Origin: DASYAE01 sp036501535
GTDB lineage: Bacteria; Actinomycetota; Actinomycetes; Streptomycetales; Catenulisporaceae
Length of the DNA stretch: 64,000 nucleotides
Direction of reading: 5' to 3'
Assembly: GCA_036501535.1 (NCBI GenBank)
Contig: DASYAE010000202.1
Coordinates: 87,442 to 151,441, forward strand
The notes beneath the pieces are model-generated. The model was not told the DNA's origin. It made no database searches and saw nothing but the letters and a program-made list of their open reading frames with translations. The position numbers and the translations under genes are program-made. This document shows positions 43,310 through 54,634 of the stretch, piece by piece; position 1 is the stretch's first letter; the number at the start of each line of letters is the position of its first letter.

Positions 43310-44770
43310 ATGGCAGCACGCCCGATAGGCACCATGGTGAGGATGAGCGCTTCGGTTGTGAACAGGGGGTCGGCTGCATTCAGTACTGCCGAGCCGATGG
43401 AGCTTGGGCCGCCACGACGCCTGATGCGCGTGATGCGCCTGGTCACGCGTGCCGTGCGCCGCCTCCCAGCATTCGCGACCGACTCGGCCATCACCGCGAT
43501 CGCCATGGCGAGCACGGTCTGGGGCGCGCACGCCTCCCAGGATTCCGACGGCACGCGCTGGCCCTGGTGGGTCTGGGTGCTGGCGGTGCTGGTCGCGCTG
43601 CCGCTGCAGTGGCGCCGCCGGGCCCCGTTCGCGGTGTGGCTGGCGGTCGGCACACTCGTCATCGGCTACAGCGTCCTGAACGGCACCGCCGCGAACTGGA
43701 ACCACTGCGACGAGTTCGCCCTGCTGGTGGCCATGACCACGGTGGCCTACCTCGGCACGAAGGCCCAGTTCTACGTAGCCCTGACGCTCTCGATCGCAGG
43801 CACCGGCGTCGTGGAAGAGGTAGCCGGGATCTCCAGCGGCCTGGCCAAGGATCTCATTAACCTGTTGGTCACCCTGCTGGCGTTCGCCGCCGGACGACTC
43901 GGCGCCAAACAGCGCGAATACGCCTCGGTGATGACTGAGCGGGCGAACCAGGTCGAGCAGACGGCCGCGGCCCGGGCAGCTGAAGCGGCAGCGGAGGAGC
44001 GCACCCGGATCGCTCGCGATATGCACGACATCGTCGCGCACGCGGTGAGCCTGATGGTGGTCCAGGCCGAGGCCGGAGCATCAGTGGTGCGCAATTCACC
44101 GGACCGTGCCGAGCGCGCCTTCGACTCGATCGCCGACACCGGCCGCGAAGCACTCGCACAGCTGCGCCGCGTGCTCGGCGTGCTGCGCGACGGCGATGCG
44201 CTGGCGCTTCTGGCCCCGCAGCCGACCATCGCCGCGCTGCCCTCGCTCATCGCCAGCGTCCGTGACACCGGCCTCGAAGTCGCGCTGCGCACCGAGGGCG
44301 AGAGCCGTCACCTCCAGGCAGATGCCGAGGTAGCCGTCTACCGCACGGTCCAGGAAGCACTGACCAACACGGTGAAGCACGCCCAGGCGAGCAGGGCGGA
44401 GATCAGGCTGGCCTGGAGCTCGAACACGCTGACCGTCACCATTGCGGACAACGGCAGAGGGCTGCGCCTCAACGACGCGAAGCGGACCGCCGGCACGATC
44501 AGCGCGACCGGCGCGACCAATGCGGGCAATGCGGGCAATGCGGCTGACTCGGCATCAGCCGGCGACACGCTCCTCGCCGCGGTGCCGACTCCGGGCCGCG
44601 GCCTCATCGGCATCAATGAACGGATCAGTGCCTGCGCAGGCGCCGTCACCACCGGTCCCGGCCTGGACGGCGGCGGCTTCGCGATCTCGGCGGTCCTGCC
44701 GATTCAGGACGCCGTGGCCCGCATCGCGGCACCGCGCGGACCGGACGGGCACGATGAACCGGCCCGATGA
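43310..44770 (+). CDS. Sensor histidine kinase, HisKA_3 type
   Basis: A 486-residue kinase if it starts at the ATG at 43310; GAGGGAGG is only one base upstream, so the ATG at 43334 or a nearby one may be used. Four to five helices occupy ~45-195. A coiled coil ('ANQVEQTAAARAAEAAAEERT') leads to the phosphoacceptor 'IARDMHDIVAHAVSLMVVQ'. The ATPase domain has N-box 'VQEALTNTVKHAQAS', 'TIADNGRGL' and 'GRGLIGINERI'; a Thr/Ala/Asn/Gly insert encoded by three CAATGCGGG copies (from 44518) interrupts it. It overlaps the response regulator gene by 17 bp. Confidence 0.9.
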   Translation: MAARPIGTMVRMSASVVNRGSAAFSTAEPMELGPPRRLMRVMRLVTRAVRRLPAFATDSAITAIAMASTVWGAHASQDSDGTRWPWWVWVLAVLVALPLQWRRRAPFAVWLAVGTLVIGYSVLNGTAANWNHCDEFALLVAMTTVAYLGTKAQFYVALTLSIAGTGVVEEVAGISSGLAKDLINLLVTLLAFAAGRLGAKQREYASVMTERANQVEQTAAARAAEAAAEERTRIARDMHDIVAHAVSLMVVQAEAGASVVRNSPDRAERAFDSIADTGREALAQLRRVLGVLRDGDALALLAPQPTIAALPSLIASVRDTGLEVALRTEGESRHLQADAEVAVYRTVQEALTNTVKHAQASRAEIRLAWSSNTLTVTIADNGRGLRLNDAKRTAGTISATGATNAGNAGNAADSASAGDTLLAAVPTPGRGLIGINERISACAGAVTTGPGLDGGGFAISAVLPIQDAVARIAAPRGPDGHDEPAR

Positions 44771-45581
44771 GCGCAACCGGGCGCCGATCCGGGTGGTGGT
44801 CGCCGACGACCAGGAGCTGGTGCGCAGCGGCTTCACGATGATCCTCGAGGCGCAGCCGGACATCCGCGTGGTCGCCGAGGCGGCCGACGGCCGGGCGGCG
44901 GTGGCGGCGGTCCGGGAGCTGACGCCGGACATCGCGCTGCTCGACGTGCGGATGCCGGAGATGGACGGGCTCGAGGCCGCCCGGCAGATCTGCGAGCTGC
45001 GCGGCTGCCGGGTCATCATGCTCACGACCTTCGACATCGACGATTACGTGTTCAGGGCGCTGCGCGTCGGCGCGAGCGGGTTCCTACTCAAGGACGTGCG
45101 CCGGGACGACCTGGTCCACGCGGTGCGCGTGGTGGCCGCGGGCGAGGCGCTGCTCGCCCCGACGGTGACCCGCAAGCTGATCGAGCGCTTCGTCGACTCC
45201 CCGCTCGGCGCACTGTCGGCGTCCTCGACGATGCCCGGCGCAGGCACAGGCACAGGATCGAGCGCAGGATCAAGCACTGGCACGAGTCCGAGCCCGGCGG
45301 CCGCCACTGCCGCTCCCCCGGCCGTGCCCGCGCCGGCCCGGTCCGGGTCGCTCTCCCGCGCCGACGCCGCCCGGCTGGCCCAGCTGACGGCCCGTGAGCT
45401 GGAAACCCTCAAGCTGCTGGCCTGCGGCCACTCGAACGCCGAGATCGCCGGCCGGATGGTGGTCAGCGAGCACACGGTGAAGACCCATGTCAGCAACGTG
45501 CTGGCCAAACTCGTTCTGCACGACCGGATCCAGGCGGTCGTCTTCGCCTACGAATCCGGGCTCATCACCCCCGGCGGCTAA
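44754..45581 (+). CDS. NarL/LuxR-family response regulator with long linker
   Basis: A 275-residue regulator; ATG at 44754 inside the end of the kinase gene. The receiver ('VVVADDQELVRSGF', Asp in 'IALLDVRMPEMDG', Lys in 'GFLLKDVRRDD') spans ~12-130. The C-terminal LuxR helix-turn-helix is 'LTARELETLKLLACGHSNAEIAG...VSEHTVKTHVSNVLAKL'. Between them is a ~45-residue Gly/Ser/Thr/Ala/Pro linker ('GTGTGSSAGSSTGTSPSP'), longer than in typical ~220-residue members. It probably controls the MMPL gene downstream. Confidence 0.92.
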   Translation: MNRPDERNRAPIRVVVADDQELVRSGFTMILEAQPDIRVVAEAADGRAAVAAVRELTPDIALLDVRMPEMDGLEAARQICELRGCRVIMLTTFDIDDYVFRALRVGASGFLLKDVRRDDLVHAVRVVAAGEALLAPTVTRKLIERFVDSPLGALSASSTMPGAGTGTGSSAGSSTGTSPSPAAATAAPPAVPAPARSGSLSRADAARLAQLTARELETLKLLACGHSNAEIAGRMVVSEHTVKTHVSNVLAKLVLHDRIQAVVFAYESGLITPGG

Positions 45582-45630
45582 TCCGTCCGAGCGATCCCCA
45601 GCGCCCACATCAGGAATCGAGCACTCTGTA

Positions 45631-45646
45631 TCCCCCGCTCGGGGGA
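45631..45646 (+). terminator. Short hairpin after the response regulator gene
   Basis: TCCCCC (45631-45636), loop GCTC, GGGGGA (45641-45646), about 50 bp after the stop at 45581. It is GC-rich with no T-run. Confidence 0.4.
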
Positions 45647-45814
45647 GTCGGCGGCGCAACGAGATAGCACGCACCGGCGATGTGGGCGACCCTCCGCGCC
45701 CGGGATGCTGAAGCCGTTCCAAGCCGCAGCGCGCAGGGCCAGAGCGCCAGAGTGCCAGAGCGCCGCGGAGCACCACACCACGGGAATTCCTCAACGAGCT
45801 GATCGGAGTGCGGC

Positions 45815-47962
45815 ATGCTGCGCGCCCTGGGGCGGGCCTCCCATCGCCACCCCCTCCTCATCGTCCTGCTGTGGCTGGCCTTCATGCTGGCCGGCTTCGC
45901 CTTCGGCGGGCAGGTCATGTCCCGGTTCGACGGCACCGGGCTCAACGTGCCCGGCAGCGAGTCGACCCAGGCCGGGAACATCGTCTCGGCCGACTCGCGG
46001 ACCGGCGACGCGATCACCGCGGTCGTCACGGCGGACGGTTCCGGCCCGGTCACCGCACCGGCGGTGCGCAGCCAGGTCGAGTCGGCCGTCACCGCGGTGC
46101 GGGCCCTCTCCGGCGTCGCGTCGGTGACCGACCCGTATCCGCACCGCGTCTCCCGCGACGGCCAGGCGCTGACCATCGACGTCACCTTCACGTACAACCT
46201 CTCCGACGCCGCCGAGTCGACCGCGCTCGACGCGTCCTACGACCGGCTGCACCAGATCGGCGGCGCGCAGGTCGAGGTGAGCGGGGGCCCGCTGCTGAAC
46301 CAGGACATGAACCACACGGCGAAGAAGTCGGTGGTGCTGGCCGAGGAGATCTCGCTGCCTCTGGTCCTCATCGGCATGGTGTTCGTGTTCGGCGGCTTCG
46401 TCGCGGCGCTGCTGCCGCTGACCGTTGCGCTGTGCTCGATCTCCGGCGCGCTGCTGATCCTTTTCGGCTTCAGCGAGGTCACCAACCTGTCCACCTATGC
46501 CCTGCAGATCACCACGATGATCGGCCTGGGCCTCGCGGTCGACTACAGCCTGCTGATCATCACCAGGTTCCGGGAGGAACGGGCGGCCACCTGGGACGTG
46601 CGCAAGGCGGTGGAGCGCACGCTCGCGACAGCCGGCCGGACCGTGTTCTTCTCCGGCGTCACGGTCACCGTCTCGGCGCTCGGGCTGACCCTTTTCGACG
46701 ACACGTTCCTTCGCTCGATCGGCCTCGCCGCGGCCTCGGTCGTCGCCTTCGACCTGATCGCCGCACTCACCCTGCTGCCGGCCCTGCTCGTGCTGTGCGG
46801 CAGCCGGATCAAGGCCGGAAAGCCGCCGAAGGCGAACGGATTCTTCAGCCGGCTGGCCGGGTTCGCGCTGCGGATGCGGATCGGCGTGGTCGCCGCGGCG
46901 GTGGCGGTCCTCGCCGTCATCATGGTGCCGCTGTTCGGCGTGACCTTCTCCAACGGAGACGCGCGCTCGCTGTCTAAGGGTTCGGAGTCGTATCAGGCGT
47001 ACGCCGTCGCAGAGGCACACTTCGGCACTGCGTCGACCAACCCGGTCGAGGTCGTCCTCAACGGCACCGGGCCGCAGTACACAGCCTTCGCCAACCAGAT
47101 CGAGTCGCTGCCCGGCGTCACCTCGCACACCGTGAATCCCCTCGTCGGGCCGAACGGGAGCACCGTGGGCACGGAGGTCGACCTGACGCCGCAGGGCTCG
47201 GACGACGGCCCGGCCGCGCAGGCGATCGTGCACCAGGTCCGGGACCGGCGCGGCTCGCTGGATGTCCTGGTCGGCGGCAACGCGGCGCGGGTGGTCGACT
47301 TCACCGCGATGCTGCGCAGCAGCCTGCCGTTCGCCGCCGGTCTGGTCGGCCTGGCCATCATGGTGCTGCTGTTCGCGTTCACCGGCTCGCTGCTGATCCC
47401 GCTCAAGACCATCGCGACCACGCTGCTGAGCATCGGCGCATCGCTCGGCATCGTCACCCTGGTCTACCAGGACGGCCACGGCGCCGGGCTGCTGGGCGCC
47501 GAGGGCGTGGGCGCGCTGAACGTGGTGACCGTGCCGGTGGTCGCGGCGATCGCGTTCGGCCTGGCGATGGACTACGAGGTCTTCATCCTCGGCCGGATCC
47601 GGGAGGAGTGGCGGGCGACCGGGAGCGTGGCCGGCTCGGTCGCCGCCGGCCTGCAGCGCTCCGGCCGGATCGTCACCAGCGCGGCGCTGCTGATCGCGAT
47701 CGTCTTCGTCTGCTTCCTGACCGGGGACAACGCGGTGATCGGCCAGATCGGGCTCGGCCTGACCCTGGCGGTGCTGATCGACGCCAGCATCGTGCGCCTG
47801 CTGCTGGTCCCGGCGACCATGGCGCTGCTCGGCCGGGCGGCCTGGTGGGCGCCGGGGCCGCTGCGCCGCCTGTACGACCGCTTCGGCCTGCGGGACGAGC
47901 CGCAGGGCGAGCAGCCGGACGAGGAGCCGGCAGCGGCCGAGAGCGCGGCTCTGGCCACCTGA
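45815..47962 (+). CDS. MMPL-family RND transporter
   Basis: A 715-residue transporter with two repeats of one helix, a ~120-150-residue extracytoplasmic loop and five helices. The N-terminus 'RASHRHPLLIVLLWLAFMLAG' is typical. Proton-relay/TM4 motif region 'TTMIGLGLAVDYSLLIITRFREE' in repeat 1 corresponds to 'IAFGLAMDYEVFILGRIREEW' in repeat 2, with the conserved Asp-Tyr pairs. The C-terminal tail is short and acidic. Actinobacterial MMPL proteins export lipids or drugs. The upstream two-component system on the same strand is a likely regulator; a 233-bp gap suggests its own promoter. Confidence 0.93.
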   Translation: MLRALGRASHRHPLLIVLLWLAFMLAGFAFGGQVMSRFDGTGLNVPGSESTQAGNIVSADSRTGDAITAVVTADGSGPVTAPAVRSQVESAVTAVRALSGVASVTDPYPHRVSRDGQALTIDVTFTYNLSDAAESTALDASYDRLHQIGGAQVEVSGGPLLNQDMNHTAKKSVVLAEEISLPLVLIGMVFVFGGFVAALLPLTVALCSISGALLILFGFSEVTNLSTYALQITTMIGLGLAVDYSLLIITRFREERAATWDVRKAVERTLATAGRTVFFSGVTVTVSALGLTLFDDTFLRSIGLAAASVVAFDLIAALTLLPALLVLCGSRIKAGKPPKANGFFSRLAGFALRMRIGVVAAAVAVLAVIMVPLFGVTFSNGDARSLSKGSESYQAYAVAEAHFGTASTNPVEVVLNGTGPQYTAFANQIESLPGVTSHTVNPLVGPNGSTVGTEVDLTPQGSDDGPAAQAIVHQVRDRRGSLDVLVGGNAARVVDFTAMLRSSLPFAAGLVGLAIMVLLFAFTGSLLIPLKTIATTLLSIGASLGIVTLVYQDGHGAGLLGAEGVGALNVVTVPVVAAIAFGLAMDYEVFILGRIREEWRATGSVAGSVAAGLQRSGRIVTSAALLIAIVFVCFLTGDNAVIGQIGLGLTLAVLIDASIVRLLLVPATMALLGRAAWWAPGPLRRLYDRFGLRDEPQGEQPDEEPAAAESAALAT

Positions 47963-48005
47963 GCCGCCCTCGGGGAGGGCGACCGGGACACGGGGAGAAC
48001 GGCCG

Positions 48006-48044
48006 GCCGGTGCGGCACGCGCGTCCAGCGCGCCTCGCACCGGC
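48006..48044 (+). terminator. Strong GC hairpin after the MMPL gene
   Basis: GCCGGTGCG (48006-48014) pairs with CGCACCGGC (48036-48044); the interior GCGCG/CGCGC can extend the stem. It lies 44 bp after the MMPL stop, with no T-run. Confidence 0.6.
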
Positions 48045-48111
48045 CCGGCCGGCTCTGCATCGCCGCCGCGAAATGTCTGCGCGGACCGCGTCACCTCCAT
48101 ACCATCGGTGC

Positions 48112-48435
48112 ATGGATTCCTTTGAGGCGGAACGCCTTATCCGGCTCGAGCGGCAGGTCGCCCGGCTCTACCAGCACCTCGGCCTGAACCCGAACGAGGA
48201 CGGTCCGCTCGGCGCGCAGCCGGCCTGGGGCGGGCCGATCAACGACGCGGTACCCGGAGCCGCCCCGCAGACCTATGCCCACTCGGGCGTCCCGCTGCCG
48301 CCCGCCTTCGACGAGGCGATCGAGCGGGGCAAGCTGATCAACGCGATCAAGATCTACCGCGAGGTCACCGGTGTGGGCCTGAAAGAGGCCAAGGACGCCG
48401 TCGACGAGATCGCCCGCCTGCGCGGCGCCCGCTGA
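48112..48435 (+). CDS. Small protein with ribosomal L7/L12 C-terminal-like domain
   Basis: A 107-residue protein; ATG at 48112 ('MDSFEAERLIRLERQVARLYQ'). The N-terminal 25 residues look like a short coiled coil, and a Pro/Gly/Ala linker follows. Residues ~70-105 ('AIERGKLINAIKIYREVTG' then 'GLKEAKDAVDEIARL') match the L7/L12 C-terminal domain, where 'GLKEAKDxV' is the conserved signature. This is the stand-alone type seen in actinobacteria, not RplL itself. The role is unknown; it may bind GTPases as L7/L12 does. Confidence 0.85.
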   Translation: MDSFEAERLIRLERQVARLYQHLGLNPNEDGPLGAQPAWGGPINDAVPGAAPQTYAHSGVPLPPAFDEAIERGKLINAIKIYREVTGVGLKEAKDAVDEIARLRGAR

Positions 48436-48447
48436 CGTCCCGCCTTC

Positions 48448-48885
48448 TCACCCGCCGGGCCGCGCCTGCACGAACCTCCAGGCCAGCACCGGTCCGAGGC
48501 AGCCGATCAGCCCGTATCCGGGCTCCCGCGGCCAGGGCAGCTCCATCAGGAACCTGGTCATGATCAGCTCCCTGACGGGCAGCGGCGCCGCCGGGAAGGT
48601 CTCCTCGAGGAAGCCGAGCACCCCGCGCCAGTCCAGCGCCGCGTAGTCGCCGGCGCCATGCTCTTCGGCACCGGACGCACTGGCACCTGATCCGCCGGCG
48701 CCGGACCCGCCCGGTCCGGCGCCCTCGGCGTCGCAGCAGTACGCGGCGACCACGGCCTGCGTCACCCGCCCGATGAAGACGTGCGGCAGCGCGCCGCCGT
48801 TGCCCTCCACGTGCACCGCGTAGTCCTTGCCGAGCTCGGGGAACCGCTCCACGAGCCGGCCGAGGAATTCCATCGAGTCAGTCAT
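48448..48885 (-). CDS. Hypothetical protein beside parE
   Basis: A 145-residue acidic cytoplasmic protein. An N-terminal ordered part ('FLGRLVERFPELGKDYAVHVE', 'LPHVFIGRVTQAVVAAYCC') and a C-terminal part ('ALDWRGVLGFLEETF' and 'PVRELIMTRFLMELPWPREPGYGLIGCLGP') flank a Gly/Ser/Ala spacer (~57-77). The two parts probably form one small helical domain. I do not recognise the family. It follows parE by 24 bp on the same strand and may be co-transcribed. Confidence 0.65.
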   Translation of the reverse strand: MTDSMEFLGRLVERFPELGKDYAVHVEGNGGALPHVFIGRVTQAVVAAYCCDAEGAGPGGSGAGGSGASASGAEEHGAGDYAALDWRGVLGFLEETFPAAPLPVRELIMTRFLMELPWPREPGYGLIGCLGPVLAWRFVQARPGG

Positions 48886-48909
48886 TCGTCACGTCCCCGG
48901 GGACATAGA

Positions 48910-51027
<2,118 letters not shown>

Positions 51028-51553
51028 GGTCGTCGCTCCTCGTCTTGGTGTTCGTCGTGGTCGCTGCCGCTGCGGGCAGCGGCCTGCCGGGGTCCGCCGG
51101 TGGAGGTCCCCCGTTTTCTAAACAGGCATCAGCAGCGTATCGGTTCCCCCGGACAGGCAGGACGACCGCCGGGGCCGGGGTATCGAACACCGTGTCGGTA
51201 AAACCGACCGAAACCATCACCATCCGTGTCCTGTCCATCACCGAGTGCTGACTGATAGGGACGTTTAGGGCACCAGCACGTACGCCCTGAGCGAACGACC
51301 CCGAAATCGGCACAGAACACTGGCGCGGGAAGCAGGAGCGGATGGTTTGATGTTGATCCGGGTAAGGCGGTCTCCACCGGCCGCCGCCGCACCGGGTATG
51401 TGGCTGAGAAAGCGGGTACCTGGGGGCGGCACCGAGAGAGCGCAGCGCAGAGAAGCACCGCGCACCAAGCCCGGACCGGCGCACCGGGCCCGAAGACCCC
51501 GCTCGCGGGGCCCGCGGGCCGCGGGCAGAACCGACGCAGAAAGAAGGGGCGAC
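51028..51553. other. Divergent intergenic region between parE and the DUF7455 gene
   Basis: About 526 bp without a convincing gene. Near parE it holds the leader hairpin at 51066-51083 and a -10-like TTTAGA on the minus strand (about 51117-51122). The middle is less GC-rich than the surroundings (51190-51370), with TTGATG/TTGATC near 51346. A mirror-like stretch GTCGGTAAAACCGAC (51193-51207) is a perfect 6-bp-arm inverted repeat. Both promoters should lie here, but I cannot place them confidently. Confidence 0.5.
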
Positions 51554-51796
51554 GTGACCGCTGTCCTGACACCCGACCTCCTCCCGGCCGAAGCTCTGAC
51601 GGCCATGGACCGCTGCGACCGCTGCGGCGCGCAGGCCTACCTCCGCGTCACCCTCGCCTCTGGGGGCGAGCTGCTCTTCTGTGCGCATCACGGCAAGAAG
51701 TACGAAGAGAGCCTCCGCGCGATCGCGGCCGACATCCACGACGAGAGCGCCAAGCTCGCCGAGACCAAGGCGAACGCCGGAGACGGAGAGCGCTAA
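51554..51796 (+). CDS. DUF7455 small Cys-containing protein
   Basis: An 80-residue protein starting at the GTG at 51554, behind AAGAAGGGGCGAC. 'MDRCDRCGAQAYLRVTLASGGELLFCAHHGKKYEESL' contains CxxC and CxHH spacing, a likely zinc site. The C-terminal third is charged and helical. This conserved small protein sits between parE and hrdB in actinomycetes, supporting both neighbour assignments. An in-frame start at 51347 gives an Arg/Pro-rich extension without homology features and is rejected. Function unknown. Confidence 0.88.
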   Translation: MTAVLTPDLLPAEALTAMDRCDRCGAQAYLRVTLASGGELLFCAHHGKKYEESLRAIAADIHDESAKLAETKANAGDGER

Positions 51797-51820
51797 ACCG
51801 AACGCGAGCTCGATCCTCGG

Positions 51821-51860
51821 GCCGCCCCCATGCCACGCTTCGCTCTGGCACGGGGGCGGC
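51821..51860 (+). terminator. Terminator hairpin of the DUF7455 gene
   Basis: GCCGCCCCC-A-TGCCA (51821-51835) pairs with TGGCA-C-GGGGGCGGC (51846-51860) around a 10-base loop; one A/C mismatch. It starts 25 bp after the stop and is followed by CGCGCGTTT. Confidence 0.7.
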
Positions 51861-51873
51861 TCGCGCGTTTGCA

Positions 51874-51892
51874 GCGGGGGTACGACCCCCGC
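51874..51892. other. Second hairpin downstream of the DUF7455 gene
   Basis: GCGGGGG (51874-51880), loop TACGA, CCCCCGC (51886-51892). It is followed by repeated CCCC/GGGG runs to ~51940. The stretch 51797-52140 otherwise holds no gene; it is the space between convergent DUF7455 and hrdB. Confidence 0.45.
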
Positions 51893-52091
51893 ACCCCCAC
51901 GCCAAGGGGTAAACCCCCTGGACCCCCGGCACCGGTCGGGTTGTGGTGAGTTTCCGCTGGCCGGCGAGGGTAATGAGGGGATCGAGTCAGGCAAGAGCGA
52001 TTGGTTTTCTGTCAGGTTGGCAGGACATCGGTCACACGGTGGTGGGAGGCGGTAGCGGGGGGATCGAGTAAGGCTAGAGGGCGGACGTGAG

Positions 52092-52122
52092 CAGGCCCCC
52101 GATCGGTGGGATCGGGGGCCTG
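52092..52122 (-). terminator. Terminator of hrdB
   Basis: A perfect 13-bp stem: CAGGCCCCCGATC (52092-52104), loop GGTGG, GATCGGGGGCCTG (52110-52122). It lies 19 bp beyond the hrdB stop on the minus strand. Confidence 0.8.
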
Positions 52123-52140
52123 TGGTGTTGCGGGGGCCGG

Positions 52141-54027
<1,887 letters not shown>

Positions 54028-54634
54028 TCACGTACCCTTCGGAAAGGTTGAATCACATGACTGGAAGAACTGGTTCGCCTGCGGACGATCATCGTGCTTG
54101 CTGTTCAAAGGCTTGGTCTTCAACGGCTGGGTCTTCAACGACTCGGAGTTCAATGGCATCGTGTTCAATGACATCTCAGCGTTCACGTCGTCTGAGGTTG
54201 GCGGACTCTCCCGTACAGCCGCCACCCATATGACAGCACGATGGGACGGCTTCGTATTCCCTCCGGCAGTCCGGCGGGCGCGAGGCCGTGCACAGCGGTG
54301 CCTGGTGTGGATCATTCCCGGCCGCGGCTTTGATCAAGCCGCCGTACGCCGCGTCGCAAACCCAGGTCACGCACTCGATCTGGAAGTCTAGCAGTGGGAA
54401 ATCGTCAAGGGGCGCTCAGGGGGTTATCCGGGGGCCGCGGGACGGGACCGAGACCTAATTGATGCCGAAGTGTCAGCGGGCGCCGGTTGCGCCGCGCCCG
54501 CAGCCGATTCCGCGACCTGGCACGGGAATCCGGCGAGCAGGGATTCTCCGGGTGCGCGGCGCGGCGCAACTTTCAGCGCCCGGCCGCACCGAACGGCATA
54601 ATCCGATCAGCGCAGCCCGATCGGCGGCCGCTGC
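54028..54634. other. hrdB upstream region with possible leader ORF
   Basis: A 607-bp stretch between the phosphatase gene and hrdB, both minus strand. On the minus strand an open frame (54315 to 54028, 95 codons at most; a 48-residue version starts with 'MSLNTMPLNSES') ends in TGA that directly abuts the hrdB GTG. No good ribosome-binding site is seen for it. A -10-like TAGACT and a TTGACG lie near 54385-54408 on the minus strand but only 12 bp apart. The region is less GC-rich than its surroundings. Confidence 0.45.
54103..54177. repeat. Five imperfect 15-bp tandem repeats in the hrdB leader
   Basis: Units at 54103-54117, 54118-54132, 54133-54147, 54148-54162 and 54163-54177, consensus (G/C)TTCAAnGGCnTnGT. 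TTCAA is invariant. They encode a 5-residue period in the leader frame ('LNTMP LNSES LKTQP LKTKP LNSKH'), and on the plus strand would read as F-centred pentads. Confidence 0.8.

Noticed and set aside
51347..51553. N-terminal extension of the DUF7455 gene
   Set aside because: The extension is Arg/Pro-rich, has no good ribosome-binding site and the GTG at 51554 gives the standard small protein.
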